DNA of 64,000 nt from Isoetes taiwanensis (GCA_021234155.1 JAJEKV010000113.1:2028325-2092324), one strand, 5' to 3'. Counted from the stretch's first letter, positions 44,313 through 58,400 are shown. Program-made: numbers and translations. The notes: generated from the letters alone by a model not told the origin.

Positions 44313-47300
44313 ATATATACTAGCTATTTACTAGGATCTAATCTAGCAAAACATCATTACTCCAAACACTAGCACCTCGCTAGAGTTTCGGAGAAGGTTC
44401 TGCCCCGGCGCTACCCGTGCCCATCCCACGATCCTCGTACTATTTTAATTTAGTTGTTATAAACTAGAACATATCAACTAAATCCGCCATATACCTAGTA
44501 GAGGACTCTGATTTCTCAAGCCCCAAAACCATGTATTCTAATGAAAAGTAGTTGCAAAATAATTCAAGAATTCAAAGTAATCTTACTCTTGTCATAAAAT
44601 TAATCTAAATCCACTTAACACTTAAAGTCACACCTGCGAGAAGACCTGATTTCAAGTCCCAAAACCACGCTTTCCTCAATTTAAAGTAGTAGCGACAAAG
44701 TTTTAAGAAGTATCATAAAACTAAGTAAATTAAAATGCAAAGTAGAATAATTTAATGAATTAATCAGGTATACCAAAACAATAATCAGAAGTGTAGACGC
44801 ATTACATAATGCTATAATTGTTCTTGGTTATTCCATAGACTTCCATGTTAATCAAGAACCATGCTAGCAAAAAGAAGAGACAATTGATGAGAGACCCGCA
44901 TCATGCAGCCCAATCATGCAAACGCTAGTAAAGAATCCCTGTGAACGATAGTAAGGGCCAAAAGGTACATTGGGTCTCCTCACTTATCACCCATCACCAA
45001 TTGTATCCTTTGCCCCTAGCTACATTTAACAGAAAGAAAGAAAGAACCTGAATAGTAGTTCTAATGAACTATGTTCATGTAAACCTATAAATGTGTACCC
45101 GCTAATTCATGTGAGCATTCACAATCATCACAAAATTGTAGTTAAAATGCATGGCAGTTTTTCAAGGCATGTACAACCAAGAAATCTATACCAAGCATGC
45201 CCATATGGTCTACATTTGCCGGATTGCCATAATAATATATAGCCAAAGATCATGATCTGTAAAACAAAGCATAAAATATTTAAGCATTTTCCAAGTTCAC
45301 AACGATAATAATTCCACTTCAGGCTAATATAAGCGTAACATAGTCATAGAAAGATCATACCATAATATAGAAAGACTTCGCGGTCATTCACATAGAAGGC
45401 AAGTCAAAACCCTAATGATATCAATGTTTGATCTATCATGCATTTCTAACCCGGAGCATTCATAATTCGAAAAAGCTCCAAATCCATAACTAAAGCCATT
45501 GTGAATCGAATAGAGTAGGCCATCGATTTGTGTCATAAAAATTTCCTTGTATGCATGGTGGAACTTCCTTTGCAAAACTATGGTGTCAGATGAAGTGGGC
45601 AACTTCAATAAACAATCATTCCAAATATTCAAAGAAGATTACAAAACCGACGGCCTAGCTCCAATTTCGGATCCATTCTTTATACTCTTTCCATTTTCAG
45701 TAGCACAAACTCGAAAGCATTTATAATGTAAAAATATGAGAGCCGCCTCAATGAACAACATTTATTTGGGTCCGCTTAATCGAGCACCCTATCATCATCA
45801 AGTAATCATTAAATAAGGTAATGACAAATATACATAACAATGCAAAATACCTTTTTGTTCCATGTTTATATAACCGCACAGATCCATATATCATTGTATG
45901 CAGATTCCAGTTTAAGCAAAGGGGTAACTCCCAAGTTGATCTCGGCAAAGCCAGATTCGAAAGTAGGCACGTATCATCAACAAAATTTTGAGTCAGCTTC
46001 TTTCAGCTACTACACATGCCGAATGCGTGCCCAGCATGGCTTTCTACCAAAGCAGGCGGTGTCATGGATCTAAGCCATATCCGCTATGTTACATCCGGAA
46101 ACCCTAATCCGAGCATTCCACACCCATCAACTATCCGTTTTTCCTTTATGGGCTGCCACTGGCGCTTAATGTAACCGCCAATGATATTGGCCCCAAATCT
46201 TTGTAGGAAAAATGTGAGACGCCCATTTCTTAAAATCCAATTTTGCATTTTACCAAAATACAAAAATACATTACTTTTCATACATACCTTGCCATGGCAT
46301 TATATTGGTCCATTATAAGGAAACGTGGGCTAAAAAGACCCCATGTAGATAAGCAAGAAACATTTTTCTTTTCTTTACTTTTACAAAAGTATTGCACGCA
46401 TGCATTGCATGCACTTGCATGCATGCAAAGAAACCGCTTGCCCATTTCAAAACAAAAATATTATTTGAAATCCACATCTAGCCTAACTTCCCATATTTTA
46501 ACATATGCTCCCATGTAAAGGTAGCACGTATGTTAGAGTAAAAACATCCAAAACAAAACAATGGTTGCTTCCAAAACCATCCTCCATAATTTCAAGAATG
46601 GGAACAAATTTAGCAACACTCCCATCCAACATGTTTTTTCATATAGTGTACCGTGATTACAATATTTTTCTCCATGAAAATGTCTTACCCAAGATAGAAT
46701 GTTATTGAGGTATTTTCCATATGGTATTACCTATATTGCCACAACATGATATTCTCTTGTTACAAGCAAGGCAAAGGCTTATACAATCTAACATGTGACT
46801 CCGCCTTTGTTGAAAATCAAACTCAACTGAAGCTTATTATGAACAACAACACTACCCACCTTGTAAGGCAGCAATATGTGTGAGGCAAATGTAGACAAAT
46901 TTCATTTAGCAAGGGCACATCCTCGCTAATGCTGGGCCATCTTTATTCCACATAAGTGAATAATCAAGCCCTAAATAACAAACTATAGTTTGCCCACCTA
47001 TATTCAAGTATTAAATTTGCTTTTGTTGAAAATTTGACCTCATGGGTCACCCCCGAGCTCACTATAACAATACAATTGATATTACATCCGCTTGTTACCA
47101 TATGCTACGGCAAACCAAGTGCAAAACCACAAAATATTGGGCGCAGACATTTGTACAACAAAGACAAATTTTTTAGGTCGGGAAAAACTGAGCCCGCTTT
47201 TTAGAATAAAGCAACCCGTATAGTGGGCTTATGCTTTGTGGGCAAAGGCCACCGGGTAACTGTGCATAAGGAGCTTCCTACCCATAATGTATGGAGTCAG

Positions 47301-47362
47301 GGGAACTTCCCACTATTCTAAAGCAGGAAAGTACGTTCTAGACAGCCTAATTTATATATATA
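44313..47362 (+). repeat. Composite C, right direct-repeat arm
   Basis: About 3.05 kb, partner of 40466-43496. It ends in a (TA)n tract of about 90 bp followed by the ACAAG...AAGATTCT module. Confidence 0.87.
45384..45632 (-). CDS. Exon-like frame (composite C, right arm)
   Basis: 82 codons on the minus strand (MNIWNDCLLKLPTSSDTIVL, then RKFHHAYKEIFMTQIDGLLY). The left arm has the same sequence at about 41640-41790 but broken by indels, which is the reverse of the situation for the ATG exon. The two copies together suggest one multi-exon gene per arm, read on the minus strand. Family not recognised. Confidence 0.35.
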   Translation of the reverse strand: MNIWNDCLLKLPTSSDTIVLQRKFHHAYKEIFMTQIDGLLYSIHNGFSYGFGAFSNYECSGLEMHDRSNIDIIRVLTCLLCE

Positions 47363-47364
47363 GA

Positions 47365-47429
<65 letters not shown>

Positions 47430-48040
47430 TATATATATATATATACAAGTCTTTGTACTATGTAGGCCCGCATTTGTTAGGGACTCCATAAATCCAACTA
47501 GAAGCCAAATACAAAGACATATCTCTTATATATATCCTTTAGATTCTCCAAGAATCTATATATAAGTTCCCATAGATTCTTTTAGATTTACAGATCTTCA
47601 AGATCCCTTAACATTCTCAGATTTCCAAAGATTATCCCATGATTCCTCTATAGGTTCCCCCAAGATTCTATAGATATCCTAGATTCCCCTAAGATTCTAT
47701 GAAGATTCTCTAGATTCTTCTAAGATTCCATTGAGATTCACTTAGATTCTCAAAAAATTTTAGGGAAGATTCCCCCTAGATTCCCAAACATTTTCATATG
47801 AGACTCTGCCAGATTCTTTTGAGATTCTCCTCGGTGATTTCTCTTAGATTCTAAAGTTCTACAAAGATTCTTCTAGATCTTAAGATTCTAAGTGAAGATT
47901 CCCCTAAATTTACTAAGATTCCCCTAGATTCTCCAAGATTCCATCTATTCCTATGATTCTTAAATATTTATGAAGATTGCTTAGATTCTCTTTCATTCTC
48001 TAAAAATTCCCCTAGATTCCAAAAAGAATACCTCAAGGCA
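47355..48040. repeat. (TA)n tract and AAGATTCT-rich array
   Basis: (TA)n to about 47446, then ACAAGTCTTTGTACTATG, then from 47520 dense AGATTCT/AGATTCCCC phrases to about 48030. The 92-codon frame across the (TA)n reads mostly as alternating Tyr-Ile and is not a gene. Confidence 0.7.
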
Positions 48041-49046
48041 TGAGGAAAATATAAAGATAAGGAATATGGGTTTCAGAGTACTGCCCAAATTTCTAAATCT
48101 ATCTGGGACATTATACCATGTATAACCTATTTAATTTGATGTCTATTCTCCAAGCCTTGAAGCAACCGCTTCTATGAAATGGATAAAATGAACTGATTGT
48201 AAAAGTAAAAGATTCAAAACTCCATTATTGTGAGAACTATATTTTTATGCGATAAACCATTATTGAGTATTTTTTAAAGGTATAATGCTCCTAATTATTT
48301 CCCGCTTTGCATTGGGGAAGGTACTTCACGATGGTTTTGGGTTTCAGATTTTGGGGTGTATTGTATGCAAACAAGAGGTTCATCGATTTTTTAAGTGATT
48401 TGAGTCAGCTTCTTAAAGTAAATAATGCAATGTATGAAGATCGCTCGATGTGTTTTTTTTTCCTCGTCTCTATGCCCTGGTCTCGGAGAATGGAAGGATA
48501 AGTAAATGATAGCCCTTCTCTTAAGCAATGCCTGTGCAAGGGGGTTCCTACCGAGGCTCATTGAGTTCCCGGCCAAGGAAGATGAAAAGAGTTCATGGTG
48601 AAGCGTAGGATGGAAAGGGTTCCCTGGCCGATGCAAAGCTCTCTCGCCGCAGCCTTCTAATTTCTCGAAATTATAAGAACATATCGTGGGCTGCTTTCCC
48701 TTAGCAAGGAGTACATGGAATTTAGATTTGGCTTAAGAGAGGGTTCATGAGAATCTGAGAGCATGAGAAGCTGGATGAGTAGTTTGCCAGTGAGCAACAA
48801 GCAGAGCATGAGCTGCCAGAAAGCATGAGAAGCATGAGCTAAGATGCTCCCTGGAGGTGGGCTACCTCGCCCAAGACATGAAGACCCTCGCAGACCGCCC
48901 AAGACATGAGGCATGGAGGCTTAGCGCTTTATTTCGGGTTTCTAATCAGCCAGAAGCCGCTAGTGATGGGTTTGAGAGTCACAAAGTGTATGGCCTGGGA
49001 TTGAGGCCTCGCCAACAGGTTCGCTGGCTAATTTGCAAGATTGTTT
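48041..49046. other. Intergenic, weak frames only
   Basis: Short open frames at 48307-48501 and 48857-49078 (plus), and 48391-48914 (minus), none with a domain. The stretch 48770-48910 repeats AGCATGAG/GACATGAG phrases. Confidence 0.35.
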
Positions 49047-49186
49047 ATGCCATTCAAACTCACGCTTCCCCAGGCTAGGATTGAGAAACAGGCACAAAAT
49101 GATAGTGTGGTGATGGTGCCTAAGCCTTTGGGAGAGCAAGCAAAGGAGCTATGGTTTGAGAAAAGCCATGGTTTATATTCGGCCAG
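49047..49186 (+). CDS. Candidate first exon, unrecognised
   Basis: ATG followed by a polar helical stretch (MPFKLTLPQARIEKQAQNDS, then MVPKPLGEQAKELWFEK) that ends at a GCCAG|GTGTTT donor. The next acceptor-like site is TATGGCAG at about 49240. No family was identified and no promoter was seen. The assignment is tentative. Confidence 0.25.
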
Positions 49187-49499
49187 GTGTTTTTTATTGG
49201 GACCATGGTAATTTGTCATGTGTTTTGTGTTTCTTATGGCAGAAGGTTCATATCCTGTGGATCTAGAACAATCCTCGCTGTAATATTACCCGCCAGAATC
49301 CACTACCGACAATCAACCTTATCAAAACCGACAAAGAAAGATGTCAATGAATTAACTCTTCTTCCAACAGACTCAATATCGCCGCCTTTGAATTTGCCGG
49401 GACTCGACAATTGCAAAGCCTATAAATGCACTCTCAGGTACCATTTTTTCTCCCTTAGGTCCTTCACTGAAAACATTTGCATCCATTCATAATGATTTG

Positions 49500-52013
49500 G
49501 TTCATTCTATAGAGCAATACACTTCAAGGACAAAACGTTTTAGTATTGAATAAAAGATGCCAATAGAATGTTGAGCACAAATGTTGCACCACTACTTATA
49601 AAACATTTGCTTTTGACATAAAAAGGGCCTCAGGATTTTGAATCCTCCCAAATTTGCGTTTTAATCCATATTAATAACGTACAAATAACAATAACAAGAA
49701 CGCGATTTAGTGACATTCGTGTACACTTGTTAACAAAACTAAATTAACAAAAGAGTTAAAATGATCCTTTTACCATATAAAACCTCGTAAAAATAAACTG
49801 GATAATAGAAAGACTTCTTTCCATCGATAAAACGAGTGGAAAGTGCCCCTGTAATAGCCCTGCATAATATCATCAACAATTATGATAACAGTAGTAAATT
49901 CTAAGCGTCACCCACAATCATTGAGTTATGATTCAAACATGCAACCTTGTCAGAAAACTCCGCTTGCATGCAGCTGATATTGGGGCTAAATTCTAAATGG
50001 TGTTTCTGCAAGTGCTGTGTACTTTAAGCTCCATCTTGTCAGTTGAAAGGATTTGCAAATCTCCTCCTCCTATTCCACGCCGGTGCCATTAAGCATTACC
50101 ACGCATCTCCTCGCAGACACCCTAAATGGGTCAGAGAGAAAGAAAGGATTTGTATTACGATTGATTTAACTGCATAAGAATATGCCGATAATTTAATCAA
50201 TCCCAAAGCCCGAAATCGACCGGTTGCCTGAGAGGGTCATCCTGATCTATATCATCAACAAAGCAAGTTTCAAAGAAGCCGGGTAGTAAATAGTGTGACC
50301 TCGCCACTCCAATCTATAGATTAGCGTAAATACCTTTCTTATATATTCAATCGCTTCATCTAACACAAGGCTGTGCTTAGATCATAGCCTTTAAAACCCT
50401 CAAGGACGAAAATAACATAATTTAGTAGCCATTCATCATATTCCAAATGTAACTCAGAGGGAAATGTTCATGCATTGTCTAGGCATAAGAGATTGGGAAG
50501 ACAGCTCTCATTACTATCCTCCAATAGTGTATGAGATCGCTACCATCCCACAAAATGGTATTGAAGGAATTGTACATGAGAAAGATGACTCAATATTCTA
50601 CCATGAAATTCTATAGCAAATAATTCTATATGCCAAGTGGATTATATAGTTCTCAAAGCAGAACATCCAATGTTACTTCGCCAGCGAGCCCTTCCACCTA
50701 TGCCAGCCTATTTCCTCTGGGGGCCATTGACTCACAAATTGATGCTCCTAGCTACATTTGGGCTCTTATCGACCTTTCGCCATCCAGAGTCAGCTTTGAG
50801 AAGCGTTGGGAAAAACCGCATAAACGCCAGATTCTATAGCAAAGACACATCTCTATATAAATCCCACCAAGAAACAGAAAGCTCGGAATCCTTTAGCAAA
50901 TTTCTCCTAGAAGAAATACGCACTACATGATGATTTATAACATAGAAGAAATACGTAAGAAATGTGTAGTGGATGATTTATGCAAAAGAAGGGTGTAAGA
51001 AATATTCTCAGAATCACCTCCTAATCCAATAAATGTGATCTGACATCCTAAGCCAAATCGTTTTGCAAAATGGATGGTCAAGGGTAAAGTAAATCGATCT
51101 ACATACCTGGACTTGAGAGCTCGGTTTGTGAGAAGAAAACACCATTCTCAAGTCTCCAGAACCTTGAACCAATCGCGGGGATCAACCCCCTACTACTAAG
51201 CAAACCAAAGCTAATAAGGGAGATTATATCTCTCGGCAAATGCCAAAAAATATATAACTTGCCCAAAGGATCACGCAGCCAGAGAATTCTCAATCGGCAT
51301 GCAAGACTAACAAGTGGACCCAATGGGACCTATGATGTAAGGGATATTGAGTTGAAAGAATCGATAATGAGAAATTAATCTTTCCGAGCCGGATCGAAGA
51401 AATTGGAATCGTACCGTTAGGCCGCTAGGATATGAATATGGACAACTTCAATAAACTATTTGAGCCGAAAGTGAATTTTCGCAAAATATGCAAATGAGAT
51501 GAAGAAAGAATAATCCACAGAGGGCGCAAAGACCCAAGTAAATCACGCGCTGTGCAATACCCACAATCCTTGAATGCAAGTAATCTAACAAGGTATTCCC
51601 CGATCCAAACCGAAGCCATCAAGGGCATCCCAACACCGGCGGGGTTAAGAATGAGAAACCAAGCTTATGGCTGGCTTCAAGGAAGTCGGCCCTAATGATA
51701 CTCTGCCGCGGTTCTTAATTTGTGAATTGATTTTTTTTGGCTAATAAAAAATAAACCGCCATGTCATTAGAAAAACGCTCGCATTAATTCTATCATTTGC
51801 ATATTACGATAACACCTTCGCTGTATCTTCACAGTAACCAACCCATTAGATTTCAGCCTCTTTCTTGATCCAAACTGCAGAATATGGGCATGCCCCACGC
51901 GCCCCCATGGAGATCCGGCTAGCAAATTTGCCACCGTTGCCAAACAAAATTCTAGATTCATTTGGAGTATATGTATTGCATATGATGGGTACATCCGAGT
52001 AATTTTATATATA
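49500..52013. other. Intergenic, no supported gene
   Basis: The longest frames (50637-50930 plus and 51099-51323 minus) have no clear signature. The minus one contains LRILWLRDPLGKLYIFWHLP, faintly like a leucine-rich repeat, but too short to call. Confidence 0.35.
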
Positions 52014-52016
52014 TTA

Positions 52017-52093
<77 letters not shown>

Positions 52094-52420
52094 CATATAT
52101 ACAATTATATTATGGGTCCTATATGGGGGGTGAAAGTAGGTAGAGATTATTCCCGTCACATTTTTGAGAGGTGTCGCCACAATAGCCGGGGCTGATTTGA
52201 TGGGGGCATGCATGGGGCATGCATGGGCATGCACCCCATCCCCTGGCTGCCGACGGCACGTGAGAAATCGTGGCCCTTGATTTTAAGGTTAAGGAAGGTG
52301 CAAGGAAGTTGCCGGTAGAACTTGATCTCTACTGGCCCATCTCTCAGATGACTGGCCCGCATCTGCGACACTTCAATTAACCCCAAGCAGCCCCTATTTG
52401 GGGCTTTTGATGTGGCCCGT
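52014..52420 (-). repeat. Inverted copy of the (TA)n-ended dispersed repeat
   Basis: (TA)n occupies about 52014-52091. Read on the minus strand, the rest matches 40255-40472 in order, with an additional block of about 150 bp that includes GGGGCATGCATGGGGCATGC tandem phrases near 52205. Confidence 0.65.
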
Positions 52421-52450
52421 TAGGATCTAGGGATTCAATTGGGGCATTTT

Positions 52451-55400
52451 ATGTAGACCGCCCATCCTTGAACTAGGCCATTTTCCTTCAACAAGAAAAA
52501 AAAGGGCATTTTATAGTTACGTTTATTAAATATTGATGTTTATTAAATATTGATTACGCCTTGTTATAAGTTGGCAAAGAAAAATTAATGACACAAATAC
52601 AAAGTTTTCCAATAAACCTCTACGAAGTACATCCATTAGGATTCAAATTAAGGTGTTGAGGCAAGGTCCGCTCTTTCTGGACATGCCAGATATGGCTCTT
52701 CCTTCCCATGTACCCTTTGCATAATGGGAGGCCTTTAACCGCTAGCTTCTCGGATCGTGAAAGTGCTGCTCCTTCTTTTTGCCTCGCTTTTCTCCGAAGT
52801 TTGCCTTCCGCTGAATTTTTCTTCGCCGCCTTCCCGACGAGCAAAGGTTGCTGAGGGGTGCAGTCGCTTGTCGGATTTTCCTTTTGCTCTATATCCCGCT
52901 ATGAATGCATCTCAAGGCATGATTGATTGTTGCTTCGCGAAGGCATGATTCAGACTCGCTCAAAGCTTATATTAGGACACAAAGCACAAAGATCTTGTTG
53001 ATAAAATAAGATGATTAAGTAGGCAAAGGACCAGTGTGATGCCGAAATCAGGCTCGGGCAGAAATAGGCTTTTCTTCTCGCCAGAAATCGCAGGAAGCGT
53101 AAATGGGCCCGCATATAATGATATAAATTCGTACTAGGGTTCTAATATGCTCGGCCCCTAAATAGTTTGAGTCGATAGTCTCTCGAGATACCCGGTGCTC
53201 TCGATGTATCTTAGCAAAACATCGCGTACTTCCCCGACAGCATGCCGCGCTTCCTTTTGCTTATACTCATATGATTTAGAAAATGATATTCTTCACCACC
53301 ATTCCTCCTATGCAGCCACGCTGGTATGGCCGTAGCCCCCGCTGACTTTGATCTTCACCGTAGGGGCTTTTTGATGGTGGGCCCCGCAGATCAGAAGATC
53401 ACTCACCGCAGAATCCTGGTTGCTCTAAAATGGGTTCAAAAAAAATTATCTAGCTTCTTGCCCTTTTGGCGCTTAACAAAGTGTGGTTAGTGCCGCCACG
53501 AACCGCTCAAAACGTAATCGTTGGCCGTGATTTAGATTTGAAATGCGTATAAGGGGCTTCTTCTTATCAAATCTTTACAATGTGAGCTCGCCTTAGTAGG
53601 GGCGTATAGATCGCCACGTGAGATAAGAGAGGGCGTGATACCGCCATTAATATTTGGAGCTTCACAGCCCTTCATGCTTCAGTCATGTGGAGTCAGATTA
53701 TACCGCCTTTTGAGCTTCTATTGTCTCTCGACAAGGGAGTCGCTTCTCAGGTCCGCACTCAAAGATAAGGGTGTCCTGCCTCTCAAGATAAAGGTAAAGT
53801 ACGTAGGTCTACCATCATCAAGAATATGCCTAGCCTTTATGTCATTTCTCGAGGTTTCCATGTAGATGTATTTCATGTCTTATTCTTCCTTCAATGCTTC
53901 AATGTATTTTGACATGTGAGTAAAGGTACCAATGCCAAATTGCATCGTGACATCTAGATATCCCGTAGCCCGGGTGATATTTGTACATTATCGTGGAGCT
54001 TGAGTCGTATGAATTATTGAGGAATGTACAGTAATCCAACATGCTGACTTATACCAAGCAATCCATCCAGGTTTGAGCCAATATCATATTTTCTACCAGT
54101 TCTTTGAAGCTACAAATTTTCTTATTTCTATTTTTCTAGTCTATTGTTCTGCTATTAAGCTATCAGTCGGGTCACATGTCACTTCTGTTTTAGTAGCATT
54201 TGACATCTATATTAGAGTTATGGTGCTATTCTGGTTAACCTGGGTTTACGTAAAGAGGGTCAACAAGGTAAGATATTAGCTTATCCTTTAGCTTAAAAAT
54301 AAGTTGCATCCGGGATTCAACCATCTGATTGCATACTCAACAAGCAACGTGATATTACGTGGCTTCTACCTTGAAAAGGATTGATATTTTGCAACGATTT
54401 ATATTTTGTAGGATAGTTAATCCCTTGAATGTTGAAGCCAGGTACATTTATGCACATGCACATGCACATGCACATGCACATGCAACTAGAAGCTAGCCAA
54501 TTATGTACAACTAATGCAAAGTGGCACCTGGTGTGGGTTTTACATTCTACGAAAGGAATTGAGAATTGACAGTATTTTCAATATATGCAAGTACTTGATT
54601 ACATATTGAGAAAAGGTCATATGGCTCTTTTCTGTCGGGCAGAGTTCACAAGACACTGGTCACTTTCCATGAGAAGGAGGTATGCTCATGTCTTTAGTAT
54701 CATTACTGGCATCACGCGCTCGCGGTAGCCAGTAAGAGGTTTGAAAATACCCAATCGCATCGGTAGTGTCCAAAAGATAATCGCTTAATTAAGAGGAGTG
54801 CGATGTCGCTGTCATTCGAGGGACCCAACAACTTTCATGCATCTTTTGACTTTCTGTAATTTAAATGGCTTGCTTTTTATATATACCACACCTTCATAAG
54901 AATGCGCCCAAGCCGGTTTATTCGGGTTTCATGTAATTCTATGGGTCTCCTCGTGAGACATTATTAAACCTCTTTTCTTTCGCTTCAAATTTCTGTGTAC
55001 ACCTCTTCGCTACGATTGAACAAAAGTCGCCTCACATGCCAATGATGAAGCATCACTTTATCGAATGAGAATGATATCCAAAGGTACGATTGCGACTCAG
55101 AGGGTTTAGTTTTTGCTAGATTTTATTTCCCTTTCGCGATACCCGATAACCATCCATTCAAAACCCCCGGCAAAGCAGTGGCCTCAGACAAGGAAGACGA
55201 TCATTTTGGGTTTCTCAAGAGAAAATTTATCTTATATAAAGTGTTTATGTCAGATGACTCAAAAATGAGAGGCTTAAGTATGAATGGTGATGTACCGCAG
55301 CTCACTTTGCATTGTCTTTTATTATGCTAAGTCATTTTTCTTTAAGCACGCAGGTTGGCTTCATTGCTTTTTCTCAATCACTGGCCGATATAACATGAGA

Positions 55401-58400
55401 ATATCTTGCCGATGTTCTTTTGGTTAATCGCTTCCTTTAAAATGACTCGGGGCCATTTCATACATTTATTCCGAATTACTCTATAAGCTCTAAATCTATG
55501 CCATTGTACCTCAGAGAAGAAATTTCAGAAATAGCGTGTTTCGAAGTTTGCATCCGTGACCGCAATGTATGGTGATGCCTTTAAAAATTGAAATATATAG
55601 CTGATTGCCATGCATCTAAGAGGTATGCTTCCTCATATCCCTTCTCCTTTGGAGCTTCCGTGACGGCATAGCTCTATCCCATTCAAAACATCCTAAGTGA
55701 TCACCGCTAGTGATGCTTTTGCTCCATGGGTCCTGGGATGAAAACTCCCAGGCTTTTGGCTTCAGAATCAAAATTTTGCTTTACTCTTCCGCTGGCTTCC
55801 ATGTGTGGAACATCTAAATGGCAAAATATTATGGACATAAAATCTTTATCCCCGATGAGTCTCCCTCTTCACTTGCCGATAATTCCAATCCAAGTCTTAG
55901 AAAAGCATTTCACAAGTGCGTAAAACTTTGTGGCTGCATGGGTTATCTCTCGTCTCCGGGCGGTGTTCCCCGGTTGTGGTATGGAGAACAGGACCTTGGA
56001 GTGGTATAATGCCAGGATCATTTAGAAGAGTCCGTCTCAACTTCTGTATGTAACACGCGTAATTATATGATGAAGGCCCATGCTATCTTGACACCCAAAA
56101 CGCTCTAATAATGGGCAATCCAAGATAGTCACATGTGCCGATTTCACTTTGTAATTGCCGGAGACCATCCGGGTTTCGCTTGTACCAAATATCAGCATAT
56201 TTGATTTTGCTGGAAAAGACCCCATATGAGTTCGATTTATGGTCGCATTGTGGTCTGGCGGTCGTTTCACGTAAAAATAAATGCTCTTCTATTGGCGCAC
56301 AGCCGCAGTTTCCCGACAACATGATTCCGCGTGGTAAGGATATCGTGCAAGTACCTCTCACCTCAAGACTCAAAATTGAAGCTTTGTGTCGTGGAAACAC
56401 CGCATCGAGCCATCCAACGCTGACCAAGTAAGAGGATAAGTCAAGAAATGCAAATGTCCTTGTTATGGCTTCTAACAAAGAAGCCCCATAATTGGCTCCT
56501 CAAGAAGCATGTTAATCTTAATGATACAACCTAAGTACATGTATAATAGAGGATCCAGCTTTATAGCACATGTGTCGCTACTCGGCAAAGGTAAGATATG
56601 TCCAAGACTCCTTCTTAGGTCAGCTTTTTATCTCTATATTTTAACTTAGAGGTCCTAAGTCTTATTTTCAGCCTATCTTACTAATGCATATGTACAATCT
56701 ATTTTGATGTTACATTTGTGCATGTGGGTACCCATCCGTAGATGAAGCCGAGAGGAAATATCTCATTGGCAGCTTCTCAAGAGATGGCAATACTTTATGT
56801 GGTCTAGGAACCACAGATGAATAGCTGCAAAAGTTATGTTCAAAACATTTTATGCATCTAGTTGGCGATCGCTAAGTAGGAGGATTCCTACAAGTTATTG
56901 TTATGGTTTTCTTCATAAGCAAAGGGTTTGAGTCGTCTCGAGAAGCGCAGTGGTAACCGCTTCAAAGTGTGTGATATGCCGCAATTGGTATCTCATCAAA
57001 ACCATGTGCATTGTTTTTATATTATATTTGCTGGTAACGTACTTATTATTCTCGCTTGCCACTAATGCAGAGCATTTGGCATTCTTTGAATATAAAGAGG
57101 AGATGCACCAGGAGGTCAGTATTGTGGTCAAGCCTAGTCTTGCAAGTTGCAATTAAAAGGAAGTTACCTAATCGCTATTTTGACTGTAAGTGTGGTGAGC
57201 CAACTTTTTTCTTTATGCTTATTTCTTTTGTAAAATCTACGTAACTCCTTGTGAGATCTCAATTCGTAAGCTTGGTGTGGGTATCTTGATCACTAGATAT
57301 AAACATAGGTTAAAATCAATCATAAGTAACCGGGATAAAGTATATGAGATAGATGAGATGAAATAGAGATACACTGAAATGATTTTGTCTTTGTCTCTAA
57401 TCATTGAATTTAGGAAACAAATCTCTAGTCATCAAGTGTATTGCTATTTCATGATATGTTAAATTAAAGCTATTTTATAATATAAATTATAATGATATAT
57501 ATTTGAAGAACATATGCCAAGGTTAAAAAAAACATCCTCAATAGGTTAAAATATAAAAGCATAAAGGAAAAATCCATCGTTGTTCTTTGGATAACTACAT
57601 GTGATAATCTTCATTGACTCTTAATAAGAAGCATTTTGGGTACATCATCACGACTTTTTAAGTCAAGAAGCATTTAATGATATAGTGCGTGCTTTTGCAA
57701 TGTTGTAGTGATAGTAGTTGCCAACTCTTAAGAAAGCCAACCATCCCCACGCCCCAAAAAGGAGGGGTTCAAAAATACAAAGGAAAAGTACCAAGATTTC
57801 CTATAAGTTTTTTAAATTATTAGAATACTTCCTGTAGACAAAGAGCACCTTGGCAAATGTAATAATATGAACATTATGGCTCATTGAATTCAAACTTATT
57901 TTGACAAACATTGTGGGTTCAAATATGGAATAAGAGGTGCATTTGTGGGGATGACAAGACCATTAGGATATAAGTATACAGTAGTTTATTATCTGAGGAC
58001 CAGTACATACCAAAATCGCAGATATGAATTCAAGACCCTTGTACCTGGCTTCCTCTAACACCTGGGTTAAGTTTTACACCGCAGGAAATGACACATTATA
58101 AGAGATCAACCATCTTTTCTTTCTTTTTGTAAAATTTTAACTATCAACTGACTGAGAAATCTAGGGTGAACATTGAGGAATCTTAAGGAACTTGATCTAG
58201 AATTCGACTTGATCTAGAATTTCACTAAATGCACCTAACCCCCTCATGTTTGAGCCCCAATAAATATTGTCAATTTTCTTAACATGCCTCTAATTGATCA
58301 TTGATATTCAACATTTAAGCATGACAAGAGTATATGTAAATACTTTTGATTTAAATAACGCAGCTCTATCAACACATTAGGCACTTTCCAAATTTGTAAT

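Noticed and set aside
47287-47565. 92-codon plus-strand frame
   Set aside because: Most of it is a translated (TA)n microsatellite (Tyr-Ile repeats).
51099-51323. Leucine-rich-repeat or NBS-LRR fragment on the minus strand
   Set aside because: Only one faintly LRR-like stretch; no consensus repeats or neighbouring NB-ARC motifs.
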